Shown here piece by piece: positions 35,748-46,003 of a DNA stretch of 64,000 nt. Origin of the DNA: Pezicula radicicola (lineage: Eukaryota > Ascomycota > Leotiomycetes > Helotiales > Dermateaceae); the NCBI GenBank assembly GCA_003008705.1, contig PDUO01000014.1, positions 275,608-339,607 of the forward strand, in the 5' to 3' direction. Made by a program: the position numbers and the translations under genes. Each line of letters opens with the position of its first letter. Positions within the stretch are counted from its first letter, which is position 1. The notes below the pieces were generated by a model that was not told the DNA's origin, did not search any database, and saw only the letters and a list, made by a program, of their open reading frames with translations.

Positions 35748-35945
35748 TCTGGATTTGTTACGCGAAGGCCGCGATTTGTTCTTTACCTACAGTCATTACA
35801 AGTCTGGATTTATTATGCGATGGCGGAGATCTTGCTTCTTTCTACGGTCATTATCATGTCTGGATTTGTTGTCCAATAACAGCGATCAGTTTTTAACTAC
35901 GGTCATGACAAATTGGTATCTGTTGTGTGATGGCGATAATTTAGT
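35748..35945. repeat. 55-56-bp minisatellite, about 3.5 units
   Basis: Units begin TCTGGATTTGTT and end in TACGGTCATTA-like sequence at about 35748, 35803, 35859 and, partially, 35914. Copies differ at many positions. The array lies about 55 bases downstream of the stop codon of the gene ending at 35692. Confidence 0.7.
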
Positions 35946-36961
35946 TTCTAAATTCTACTTCTCACTATCTGATTCATAACTTGAATTGTGACCTTTCCCT
36001 TGCCAGTCTGTTCGTGAGCTTTCGATACAGGGTATTATTTGCGATTTCTGTTTTTTTGATCTTTTTCCGGAAGGAAGGACCCAATCCCACCCCCGCACTT
36101 GTGACATTTTTGAATTTACGACTTGCTGTGTAGTACGGAGTATCGTTTGTTGAACATGGATGCCCCGGAAACTCGCTGACCTATCATCTGCCTCCGGCTT
36201 GTGCTCACCCGAGTTTCGGGGACGGGATTGTTAATAGCCAACCAGAGCTTACTACCTAATTGGGACTGGGGATTATTCTATGATAATTTGTCGCATATTC
36301 ATCGACATAATCGTCTTATTGGAAAAAATAAATTGCCACAACAAATCTATCACAAATTTAGCGTAATGTAGCTCTACTCCATATTCCTTGACTTATCTCC
36401 TTTATTTGACTACAACAGAGGAAGTTCTCCCTGCAAAGCACCAACCATTTCCTGGACCCTGAAAGGTTCTATACTTGGTGGGCAGCTGTATCCGGGGCGG
36501 CAGCCTACGGTGTGCACCCAACTCCCATTCCTCCTTGGTCACATTGTGCGGGCTCTTACACTTGCCGATTGGCTATTGTGGAGAGCAGGCCAGACCTGCA
36601 GATGCAATATTCCACTTTGGATGGTGAGTAGCATATTGCTAAACTACTTAATTGGTTTCCTTTCTTTCAGCAATCGGTTTCTCGTTCTTCCATCTATCCC
36701 TTAAGAAACATCGATTTCCAGTTCTTCTCTGGTAACCACCAATGAACTCCAGTGCCCTACTCAAGGCAGCCCAACTACTAGGACAAATACTCACCAATAC
36801 CACGTAGTCGCAAGGTTACATCTGGCTTCTGGGAAAGAAATGTGGTAGGCAAGGAGGCAAACGCCCTTTAAATTCTTTGATCTAAGTTAATGGTTTAGTG
36901 TTTTAGTCCATCAAAATCTTCGTGTTCAACTCTTTATATCCTTCCTCCCGAGCTTCGAGGA
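35946..36961. other. Intergenic, nothing recognised
   Basis: No gene is supported. An upstream exon of the following gene may lie here: the codons before 36962 (YILPPELRG in frame) resemble an F-box or 2EXR start, but the frame meets a stop at 36894-36896 before any Met. Confidence 0.45.
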
Positions 36962-37924
36962 ATGATATTCGGACTATGCGTCGAGTGGTATACAGAAATG
37001 CCTTCGCTGATTGTTGCTCTGCGGGCCGACCCACAGCTGTATAACGAGGCGATAGAGATATTCTATGGCCAGAACTGCTTTCGTCGCTGGTATAGCTGGA
37101 TAGGGAATTCTAGATGTGTGATGTCGAATAATGCGATGGCTACTGTAAGAGGACTGGACCTTATATTCTGGTAAGTTTCTATTTGCTACTTGAACCATTC
37201 CGCGCTTACGCATTCTTTTAGCGGTGCTCAATTTCTTGCTGAAGAAAATGCATTTCATCAGCTTGGATATAGTAAAATTATAGACGGATTTGTTTCTGGC
37301 TTTTCGAATATTACGGATCTATTCATAGAATGTGGACCTTACCCTACTACGGTATACGAGGACGATATGAAGTCTCACTTCAAAATGATTTTGTTCGGAT
37401 GCATTGCACCTTTACCGAGTTTGAATCGAGTTTCCTTTGCTATGCGTAAGACCGGTTTGGATGACGACGGACAACGATCTTACGTGGCAGATTTATTCAA
37501 TCGATGTGTCGGAACACAAGGCTTAGCAGAGGTGCAGGAAGATAGCCAGACCCAGATTTGGTCCTGGAATCACTGTAGGACCGCTTTTTCAACAGAAAGA
37601 TGGAGGCAACTCTTGGACGTTGTACCGCATTACATTTGTACATGCAGGATTGAACGATCACAAATGCCAGAGGAGAGAAATCTTAATTTGAGTATTCAAG
37701 GGAAACGCTATCTTGTGGAGGTACTTATAAATGATGTGATTTGCAGTATTAATGCTAACTTAATCGTAAAGATACTTTGGGGTCTGTTTGACACCTTCTC
37801 AGTTCCTCAGTGGAAGTGTCAGTGGGTTCACATGCCTTCAGGGTCAATTGTTGTGGAAGAGTTGGAAGCTGAGGTACCGCTGTGGACAAAACTGGGGAAT
37901 GGTTGGATAGGTTGCCAATGCTAA
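36962..37924 (+). CDS. 2EXR/F-box-like protein, 5' end uncertain
   Basis: Exons 36962-37170 and 37222-37924 give 303 residues from the first Met. Codons just upstream in the same frame read YILPPELRG, so the real protein probably starts in an earlier exon and contains LPPELRGMIFGLCVEWY, typical of 2EXR or F-box starts. RADPQLYNEAIEIFYGQN follows, the usual second motif of such proteins. The rest is a globular region without known domain. The intron has GTAAGT...TTAG borders. Confidence 0.6.
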
Positions 37925-37955
37925 TTCAAATTTCGAAACACGCTTGCAGCTGTAG

Positions 37956-38207
37956 ATGAGTGACTTCGGTTTGTGTTTTTACATTCACCTCTTTTTCTGG
38001 AAACCGGGGAAGAAGAAGGGGAGAGAGGAAGGGTCAGCTACATTTCTAAAGAAATTTTCTGATATTTGGGGAACAAAAAACTGGAATGGGTATATCGAAT
38101 CTCAAAAAAAGAGAAAGCTTCCAGTGCGGAGGCAAAGGAAACTTAGTAATGGAATTCCTCTTACAGAAACATTTATTTCGAGTGCTAATTTAAAATATCT
38201 TACGTAA
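37956..38207 (+). CDS. Small basic frame, doubtful
   Basis: An 83-codon frame with a Lys/Arg-rich translation (for example KKKGREEGSATFLKK). It starts 31 bases after the preceding stop. It has no family resemblance and could be non-coding. Confidence 0.2.
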   Translation: MSDFGLCFYIHLFFWKPGKKKGREEGSATFLKKFSDIWGTKNWNGYIESQKKRKLPVRRQRKLSNGIPLTETFISSANLKYLT

Positions 38208-38434
38208 TTGTCTTGATCATCTCGTATTGTTCTGTTATATTCAGATAAAGAATTATTCAGAATGTATGAAACCTTTCTATGGCTCGCTTATAGGCGAGAC
38301 ATTATTAGAGTACATAGCTAATAAAGGGTAAAGAAATACAGAATTTAATAAAGCATCAAGCAAATCCCTTTACATAACATCCAATCAAGTCAAATTTAGA
38401 ACCGAAAAAGTAAAACAACTGGTATTCCTAAGCA

Positions 38435-39032
38435 CTACAAATCTTCATCCTCTTGGGAAACGGTGTCTGAATCCCAGACAAAGTCAGAGTCGGAGTCATT
38501 ATCAGCTTCAGAGACTTCTGTAGGAGAGGGATTGTAGTCGTAGTAGCTCGGGAAATCTAGGAGCAAAGGCTGAAAGAGAACAATATCGTCGTCGTCCACA
38601 TTGGAGGTCACTAGAAGTATTACTGTTCGCTTATTAGTTACGTATATGCTAAATTGGCGAGGAACGGAGACCTTCATCGCCAAGGCCAGCTTGGATTGGG
38701 AAAATCTTAAGGCTGGTAAGGAGGTCTCGGTGAGCTCGTGGGTTTAGGATCAGCTCGGCGAGCATTGTGTTTGTGTTATTATCATTACTTTGAATGTCCC
38801 AGTCGCGCTTATATTTGCAGAGAGTATTCCATTCTGAAATCAAGAAACGACTCAACTTTTCAGAATCAAGAAGTATCTGCAATTTCCGAGTGATTGTACA
38901 CCACGAGTAGGTAGAGGCGTTCATAATATCCTTTATCTCGTTGATAAGTTTATCATCTGAAAGAAGCTCAATCCTTGCAACTTCGTTCTCTTCCCATAGG
39001 GTAAGGTTATCAAAAATATAGTTACTTGTCAT
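38435..39032 (-). CDS. Acidic-tailed orphan protein A (tandem pair)
   Basis: Exon 39032-38672 and exon 38610-38435 give 178 residues. Shared with gene B at 39.2-39.9 kb are FDNLTLWEENEVARIE near the start, ASTYSWCTITRKLQ, LISEWNTLCKYK, QAGLGDE and, after the intron, NVDDDDIVLFQPLLLDFP. An acidic Asp/Ser/Glu tail ends both. The intron has a GT-AG pair but a poor donor, GTCTCC, and the acceptor TACTTCTAG is conserved with gene B. Without splicing the protein would stop seven codons after DE. I chose Met 39032 over 39068 because gene B's start aligns there. Function unknown. Confidence 0.65.
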
Positions 39033-39228
39033 AATGGATGTGTAAAGGCTATCTTTTGTTGCGAACAAGCCCTATATATGTGCAAAAGCATGGCACGCAT
39101 AATAACAAAAACGCGAAACTGAAAGCTTCTTACGAAACCTTTTCCAGTCCGAGTCATAATTAGGTTAAAAATGTTTTCATAATCCCCTAAAGAAATTCAG
39201 AAAGGCGTTTGTGTACTACATACAAAAC

Positions 39229-39874
39229 TCAATCTCTCCCAAATCCATAACCCAAAAGAAAATCACTATCATTATCATCCCATTCTTCATAATCATCAGA
39301 TACTGTATCTGAGTCCCAAAGAGAGTCGTCGGAGTCACTATTCACTTCTAAGACCTGCTCGGAAGGCTGACTGTAGTAATTTGGAAATTCTAGGAGTAAA
39401 GGCTGAAAAGGAATCGTAACATCGTCCATATTAGTTGCTACTAGAAGTATACCTACTGCATTTTAGTTACGATTTTTCTTGATACTAGAAATTTAAAGGA
39501 AGACCTTCATCTCCAAGGCCGGCTTGGCTTGGAAGAAGCTTGAGATTTGTAAGGAGATATCTAGGAGAGCGTCTATTCGTCGCCCATTGACATAAATTAG
39601 AGAATATCGTTGTACTAGTATAGTCCCAGGTTTGGGTATCCCACTCGAGTTTGTATTTGCAGAGGTCATTCCATTCTGAGACTAAGAAATGATCCAGTTC
39701 TTCCGTGTTAACAAGGGACTGTAGCTTTCGTGCGATTGTGTACCATGAGTAGGTGTGAGAGTTTAAGATGTCGTTCATCTCGTTTTGCACTTCCTCATCT
39801 ACAAGTCTATCAATCCTCCTAATCTCCTTTTTCTCCCAAGGGGTCAAATTGGTAAATATAGTGTCGTTTGACAT
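39229..39874 (-). CDS. Acidic-tailed orphan protein B (tandem pair)
   Basis: Exon 39874-39505 and exon 39440-39229 give 193 residues, paralogous to gene A immediately downstream on the same strand. Matching segments are FTNLTPWEKKEIRRID, SHTYSWYTIARKLQ, LVSEWNDLCKYK and QAGLGDE. Past the intron (donor GTCTTC, acceptor TACTTCTAG) come NMDDVTIPFQPLLLEFP and a longer Asp-rich tail ending GYGFGRD. Conservation of reading frame on both sides of the intron in both copies argues that both are genuine genes. No known domain; the acidic tail could bind basic partners such as histones, which is only a guess. Confidence 0.65.
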
Positions 39875-40051
39875 AGTTAGATCTGTGCTCAGTTGAAAAA
39901 AGAGTAGCACATATGCTGCAGAACGTTTATCTTATACGTCTTGCTAGAGTCCCTAGCCAAAATTTGAATCCTGAATTCCGTGAAAAGCATTATAAAATAT
40001 ACACGACCAATACTAGCTTCTGCAAAACCCAATTTCATTTTGTAGAACCAC

Positions 40052-41050
40052 CTATAGCAGGAGCATACTTGGGAGTCCTAGAGTGCTTCGCTGGGCACCA
40101 CGGATTTGTTCTTGTAATTGGATATTATTGTTTGGAATAACAACTTCTCCGTCTTCTGATATAGCAACTCTTATCAAATCGACTTCGACATTGAAGGGCG
40201 TAGCAAATCCGTTCCCAATGATCATGTCTGAGCGTGTTTTACTAGATTTAAGCATAATTCCATATCGAGAGTTGATGTACCATGCCTTGAACCACATTCC
40301 TTCAAATGACTCTGTATACGCTGGCCATAATCCCTCTACTTGTCCCATTGGCGTAGTGGATGATTGGTCAGGGTTTGACAAAGTTTCCAGCAGTGAGTTA
40401 CACCAGGACAGGCTTAAATCCATATACATGAAACGGTCAAGGAAAGTGATAACACAAAACTGTTGATTTTCAAAGGCTGGCATCTCTCGCTTTGAGCCAT
40501 ACGCATAGCCCGTTAACTTGTCAATAGCATTGAAGAGAGCAGGCTTTGCGTCTTCCATTTCTGTCTCTTCTTTGATAAAAACCAACAGCTTAAGATCCAG
40601 ATCGATTCTACGCGATAAGGGCCAGAAAGAGAAGAATTGACAGGCGTCGTTAAGGTGCTTTAAAGCATGCCCTATAATGGTTGTATTTTTGAATTCTGAC
40701 ACCCAATCTATATTTAAGAAGAACTGCCTCCACCATACCATATATTTCTTTGCATAGTTCCTCTCATTTGGTTTATGAAGTCTACAACAGGTTGCGTTTG
40801 TCAAAGATATGATATCTGATGGACGTAGATATTCTAGAATGACAACGTAGATATCAAACACTGCAAGTAACTCTGAAATGAAAGGACAGAATCTGTGCTT
40901 ATCAGCCTCCTTATCGAAATTTGTGATAGTGTTCATGTTGAAAGCACTTAAGAAACGAACAATACGAGCCATTCCTGGCAAGACAATCTTTATAGGTTCG
41001 TGGCATTTGGATATGCTCGGTCTAATTTTACGAATCTGGCTTTGTATCAA
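40052..41050 (-). CDS. F-box-like protein
   Basis: A single-exon frame of 332 residues. Near residues 60-95 the segment VFDIYVVILEYLRPSDIISL followed by TNATCCRLHKP fits an F-box helix bundle, with conserved LxP..I and late Cys-Arg-x-Leu. The remainder is a divergent region without repeats, with many aromatic residues. F-box proteins usually recruit substrates to SCF ubiquitin ligases. A downstream Met at about residue 27 or 39 could be the real start, since the first residues are not conserved-looking. Confidence 0.65.
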   Translation of the reverse strand: MIQSQIRKIRPSISKCHEPIKIVLPGMARIVRFLSAFNMNTITNFDKEADKHRFCPFISELLAVFDIYVVILEYLRPSDIISLTNATCCRLHKPNERNYAKKYMVWWRQFFLNIDWVSEFKNTTIIGHALKHLNDACQFFSFWPLSRRIDLDLKLLVFIKEETEMEDAKPALFNAIDKLTGYAYGSKREMPAFENQQFCVITFLDRFMYMDLSLSWCNSLLETLSNPDQSSTTPMGQVEGLWPAYTESFEGMWFKAWYINSRYGIMLKSSKTRSDMIIGNGFATPFNVEVDLIRVAISEDGEVVIPNNNIQLQEQIRGAQRSTLGLPSMLLL

Positions 41051-41281
41051 AAACTATCAATGCTGCTACTCTGGGGCCTGTTGAAATTCAGATTTTCGAT
41101 TGTATAATGCGTAGTCAATTTTCCTGAAAACAATTTTGTGCCATGAAAATTTCTAGCCATATACAAAAGTTGTCCTTGTTCCTCCTATCGAACATCAAAT
41201 GTATCGTCCTAGCAGCCCTGGGTTCCTGCGCCCACTTCCACCCTTGCTTGACGCATCAACTGATGGAGATGGAGAGACATT

Positions 41282-41863
41282 TTGCACTTGTGGTCAATGT
41301 ATTTCTGGCTTCATCTCACCAAGGATGAAATGGATTCTGACTCGTACGTGATGAAAATTTGTCCAAGGAGTACATACTTAATTGTCGGAACAGGATACGC
41401 TTCTATTTTCGAAGACCTCCTACCCAGAAGCCTAACAGTTTTTGAAGGCCTTTTAGAAGATGACTTTGTCGACCTGGATGTTTATGGGGATTTGCAGCAC
41501 ATGCCAGTAGACCTAAAGAAGATAATGACAAACAATGTTCGAGTTATGCACGGCTACTGCGAGGTATTTGGTATTATAGTTATGTTTTTAGGAGAAGATC
41601 GAGTGCCTACCGCCAGCCTTCTCGAGCGTTCTATACTTTATTCGTGGGGGAAGAATGAGGATGCAAAGATATTTACGCAAGCAGGTGGTAAAGCAAAATA
41701 TGCTCTGGAGTATTTAATGAGCGTGGTCAAAGAGGCTATGCTCATGCGCAATGGATGTCGGCTCGTACAAGACGCTCTTCAATTTTTACCAAGGTGCTTA
41801 AATGATACGGCATATGATCTTGTTACAAAACGTCTTGAAGTCGGCGGTGTTAGATGGTTATAA
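41282..41863 (+). CDS. Hypothetical protein
   Basis: An open frame of 193 residues; Met 17 (41330, MDSDSYVMKICPRSTY) may be the true start. The translation looks like a compact globular protein, with hydrophobic strands such as STYLIVGTGYASIFEDLL and helices near the end. It resembles a BTB/POZ-type pattern (SDxxV followed by short strands and DxDVYGDLQHM), but I cannot confirm this from sequence alone. It sits between two F-box-like genes. Confidence 0.45.
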   Translation: MHLWSMYFWLHLTKDEMDSDSYVMKICPRSTYLIVGTGYASIFEDLLPRSLTVFEGLLEDDFVDLDVYGDLQHMPVDLKKIMTNNVRVMHGYCEVFGIIVMFLGEDRVPTASLLERSILYSWGKNEDAKIFTQAGGKAKYALEYLMSVVKEAMLMRNGCRLVQDALQFLPRCLNDTAYDLVTKRLEVGGVRWL

Positions 41864-42142
41864 GAAATTGTTACTATTTAGGATACACAATTATGTTCTA
41901 TTTTAAGGGATTACCGCATAAAGTATACCTCTCGTCAAAGGAGATTGTCTTGTGACTAGTGCGCCACCTACAAACGTTAATCAGACCTCATATCAAGTCA
42001 AACATTATGCTTTAAAATTATTTTTTAGATTTTTATAGATTGATATTCTTATCCTAGACTTTACGTAATATAGGAATTTCAAAGAAGATATTTTGTTATT
42101 CATTTTTCAGCTTTTAGATATCCTGAAATTAAATATGTTTTC

Positions 42143-43066
42143 CTATTTGCGAAACTCAAATTTCCTTCTAGAGATACTAATTGTACTACGAGGATCTTGA
42201 AAATCGCAGTACCCTTTCCGATTTTGACATTTCCCACATCTTAACACCAACTTCCATGAGCCTGTCACTAAGGCACTATCGAATCTGCAGGAATGCTGAA
42301 GTATCCAAAGTTCCGAGAGATTCGGAAAAATGCATTCGACGATTTTGGCAAAACATTGTTGACTAGTGCTCCTAAATGGTTGTAATACTAACTTTCTGAT
42401 ACCTGGTAGTGTTTGTTGATTTTCGAGTGAACTTAAGTCAAAAGTTCCATCAATTGTGAGATTATAAACGCTAGGTACAGATTGGAGTGCGGATAAAACA
42501 ACTGGGATAAGTGAAGATACCTTATCTTCCATAAAGGGGGCAATCCAGATGTCCTTCTGCAAAGTGAGATATTTTGAATAACGAGATGGGTGCCATGTTA
42601 AAGCTTGGGCACTCCCTATAGTAACTCTTCGCAAGTTCGGGACTATCTTTAGAATCTCTGTAAGTTGCTTGGCATCTCCTTGTGTATCTCGGGCGTTCTC
42701 TTGATCGATGAATCTCGTGTATTTGGCATACGCAGCATCCACCTTTTCACCCTGAAAGCTTTGCGACCGACCCCCAAATAACAACGGATGAGTTTCCCAA
42801 GCCTTCCGACATAACCTTGGCCAGTCTGCATGTATTATTTTAAGATGAGAAAGTCTCTCTGCTATACTATTAGATTTGATGAAAGACGTGAACTCTTTTA
42901 GGCTTATTGAAGTATTTAGAACAGACAACCCATTGTGAGCAAGAACAGAGGAACCAGCCATAGCACATTGTCGATTAACAAGCCGAAAGTACTTCAGGTC
43001 TTTGATCGGAAGATATGTAGCAATTTGGATAAGAATTTCAGCTGGGACTATCATTGAGTAGCCCAT
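42143..43066 (-). CDS. F-box protein
   Basis: A single-exon frame of 307 residues. The F-box is clear at residues 6-45: VPAEILIQIATYLPIKDLKY followed by FRLVNRQCAMAGSSVL. The rest contains leucine-rich, repeat-like strands (NLRRVTIGSAQAL, VYNLTIDGTFDLSSL, GIRKLVLQPF, NLSELWIL) typical of the substrate-binding part of fungal F-box proteins. The probable job is substrate choice for an SCF ubiquitin ligase. The target cannot be predicted. Confidence 0.8.
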   Translation of the reverse strand: MGYSMIVPAEILIQIATYLPIKDLKYFRLVNRQCAMAGSSVLAHNGLSVLNTSISLKEFTSFIKSNSIAERLSHLKIIHADWPRLCRKAWETHPLLFGGRSQSFQGEKVDAAYAKYTRFIDQENARDTQGDAKQLTEILKIVPNLRRVTIGSAQALTWHPSRYSKYLTLQKDIWIAPFMEDKVSSLIPVVLSALQSVPSVYNLTIDGTFDLSSLENQQTLPGIRKLVLQPFRSTSQQCFAKIVECIFPNLSELWILQHSCRFDSALVTGSWKLVLRCGKCQNRKGYCDFQDPRSTISISRRKFEFRK

Positions 43067-43463
43067 TCATTCAGCAGTTCTGATAGCAGTCTTATGTCTA
43101 AAGTCCCAGGTCATACGAAATTGGCATCTGGCAATAAGAAAGTGAAATTCAGATAACCTTGATTTGCTAGCCTCAAAAAATCATGTATCTCATAACTCAA
43201 AACCGAAATCCCTTCCCTCCCTCCAACACTTAGGAAAGTCCAAACGATTCCATAATTACCCTTTCGTCTCCATAGCCGTTGGGGTGGCTGGACTTTCCAG
43301 GGCCCTTTTCTTCACACCAGAACAAAGTATAGCAGCCAAGCTATGCCGTTTGCCTAGAGCTTCTTCAATACCATGAGGACCCTCTACACTAGCGGGACTG
43401 AATGATGCCGACTTGTAATCTGAAAGTGGCGTCAGAGAATTTTCTTCTGGCTACGTAGATTTG

Positions 43464-43910
43464 TTAGCGCCGAACGACTCCGAAAAGGCTCCATACATTA
43501 GAATGTTGAAGTGACTTGAGCTTCGCCTCAAGTACTGTGCACTTCATCTCAACGCCCTGAATTTTCATCCGTAGGCTTTGGTTTACGCTACTCAAAGAAT
43601 TGGCTTGGAGACGCTCATGAAAAAGCACTTTTTTCAATTTGATCGCGTACTCGTGGGAGGCTTGTAGTTCCAGTCTAGTTTGATTGTGGCTGGTAATCTC
43701 TCGCTGAAGGCATTCCACAATGAAGTCTGAAGTGGAGAATGATTGTAAAGTAAAGTTTTGAGAAGACGTGCGTGTTTCTTGAGGTTCGCTATATTGTTGC
43801 GATATCGGTGTTGGTGGTGGATGAAGCTGCGAGTTCCCATTCTCGAGAGAGTGCATCGTATAACTCTGAAGTGGTTCATAACCATGAGGCATCGTGTGTG
43901 CTGTTGACAT
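43464..43910 (-). CDS. Small coiled-coil hypothetical protein
   Basis: A 148-residue frame. Residues 1-60 are polar and Gln/Ser/Pro-rich; residues 65-140 have a heptad-like pattern (for example RLELQASHEYAIKLKKVLF, SLRMKIQGVEMK, LEAKLKSL), a likely coiled coil. The family is not recognised. It may be an isolated gene or a piece of a longer one. Confidence 0.45.
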   Translation of the reverse strand: MSTAHTMPHGYEPLQSYTMHSLENGNSQLHPPPTPISQQYSEPQETRTSSQNFTLQSFSTSDFIVECLQREITSHNQTRLELQASHEYAIKLKKVLFHERLQANSLSSVNQSLRMKIQGVEMKCTVLEAKLKSLQHSNVWSLFGVVRR

Positions 43911-44500
43911 TGTACCTTAGGATAATTGAAACTGAAGAAATATCAAAGTACAATAGATCAGTGATGTCGAAGAATGCGATGGCCTACCGCAAGAAATCAA
44001 GAAGACGCAGTGGTATAAGTACTTACAGCCACCTGGCGCCGCCCAAAAATCTTCTGTATCTGTACCAATTTTCTTGAATCATTCACCGGTCGTGTTATTT
44101 AGTGCTAGCTACAAAATTGGATTACCAAAATTGAAAACACAAGCTCGAATTTTTGAAATAAAAAAAGTCCTAATGTATCGATCACGTGTTAACCAATGCC
44201 GGCAGTGGCAGATAAGAAAAGGTTGAAAAATCAATTTGCCTAATGATACAGGCTATCTACAACTAAAGGCTGAGGCCGCATTTCCCGCCCACATAACCCT
44301 GGACACTAATTGTCCTATCGTGGGCGAGGCCTCCCCGGCTAGCTACCCACCCTCCGCTAGCGCGATTAAAATCCAACAGAACAGAAAACAGAAAACAGAA
44401 AACATAAAACAAAAAACATGTTTTTAAAAGAGGGGAATCAAACTGGGGTCAGCAGGGATCAAGGGACATAACCAGGAAACCCCTGTGAAGCACACCAGCT
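43911..44500. other. Intergenic, nothing recognised
   Basis: No gene is supported. A run of CAGAAAA-type units (AACAGAAAACAGAAAACATAAAACA) lies at about 44380-44415. A perfect 7-bp stem GTGAAGC/GCTTCAC at about 44486-44505 overlaps the stop region of the next gene. Confidence 0.5.
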
Positions 44501-45616
44501 TCACACTGCCGAACCACAAGCCATTGTAGCAAGGGTATTTGCGCTGCTCAACGACGCAGACATGTTTATGAGAGTAGTTATCGTTGCTCCAACGGCCACT
44601 ATGGTCGTAGGCACCAATAAAGCAGAAGCCGTCGACGTTTGTGATGGAAGGACGGTTAGGGATGTATTAGACGAAAGAGACGGAGCAGACGTAGTGAGAG
44701 ATAAGTCAGATGAGATGGCGGGGGAGGCGGTGGTAGAAATTGTGTGAGACAAATTGGATGAGACGATGGGGGAGGTGAGAGATCCAGACATTGTGAGGGA
44801 ATCAGATGAGATGGTGGGAGGGATGAGAGATCCAGACCTCGTGAGAGACAAATCAGATGAGATGATGGAAGACGTGGTTCTGGACTCCACTACTTCAAAT
44901 TCGATCACTGGTGTCGCTTGTGTTACAAATACTGTTGAAGTCACACTTCCCAGGGTAGTTATTGCATCACTTGTAATAGTTTCAATTGTTGTGATAGTAG
45001 ATGTTGGTACCAGCTCGTCAAAATATGTGGAAAGTGAAGTTTCTATTACCGTCGTCGAGGACGATGTTAAAGTAGCAAGTGTGGTCATGGTAGATGCTGG
45101 CACAAGGCAGCCAATGGTTCCTTCTTGATCAAAAACAATACTTTCCGAATCATCCAACCCATCTACTAGCTTTAAATGGTGACATGTAGGAGATTGCTGA
45201 CCTGCACATTGCCTAACAAAAAATAAGTCTTAGGATGATCAGAGCCGTCTAATTGGCCTACCATAATATGAATGCATCTCCATTAGGAACCTGGGGTGGT
45301 ATAGTGACTTCTGCAATCTGGACTCCACCGAGACACTCTACGAATTCGAACCCAAAATGGACAGGCAAGAAGTCTGAATCGTCGAATCGCAGAGTTGCAT
45401 CACAACGCTTTCCGTCTGGATTATTAATACTATTCTATTTTTTAGTCATAATTTTGACCTTGAGATGAAACTTGTCTACCTGGCTGCTATGTCTGACCCT
45501 GCTTCTATCGTGATAGCGGGAGTCGATATGCACACCAAAGGCGAGCCGTCTATGGCCATTACGGTTTTCAGACCTAGCAGAATTGGGAGCAAGTGCTTGA
45601 GAAACATTCGTGCCAT
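44501..45616 (-). CDS. Secreted Ser/Thr-rich protein with Cys-containing domain
   Basis: Exons 45616-45480, 45429-45262 and 45212-44501 join into 338 residues; introns are 50 and 49 bases. The first exon encodes a signal peptide (FLKHLLPILLGLKTVMA). A domain of about 90 residues follows, with five Cys including PLVCISTP, GKRCDATLRFDD, FEFVECLGGVQI and LWQCAGQQSPTC. From about residue 140 on, the chain is a Ser/Thr stalk with LTxSxSL-like repeats. A hydrophobic stretch ALLVPTTIVAVGATITTLI lies near the end. This is the plan of a fungal cell-surface protein, possibly membrane- or GPI-attached. I do not recognise the N-terminal domain family. Confidence 0.6.
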
Positions 45617-46003
45617 GATAAAAATGTAGTATTAAAGAACACAAAGTGGAGAGATGGAGCCCTATTTAAACTAGAGTAACTACAAAATCCTCTCTTCAGC
45701 TTTGATTTCCATTTCAAAGAAGTTGTTTTTGGGAAATAGGGTCTCTGTTCTCCGATTCAGAAACGATAGTATCGAATTCCAGGATTGGACTCCAGACCAG
45801 GGCATGTAGACGCGGTCAGCCGGCGGCTATCACCCCTGACCCCAGACCGAGTGGTTATCTTTTGTTGGATGTGGCTTGAATTGGGGAGTGTAAAAGCCCA
45901 TAGCAATTCCCTCAGAAAGTTGATTTCAGCAGTAACAATACTTTATACTTTTGAATTTCAGATTATCGTCAATACACGTTTGGAAAAGCTCACAATTATT
46001 ACA

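Noticed and set aside
44421..44525. tRNA-like sequence with perfect GTGAAGC/GCTTCAC stem
   Set aside because: Some B-box-like bases exist, but acceptor, D- and T-arms do not pair; the stem lies over the end of a coding gene.
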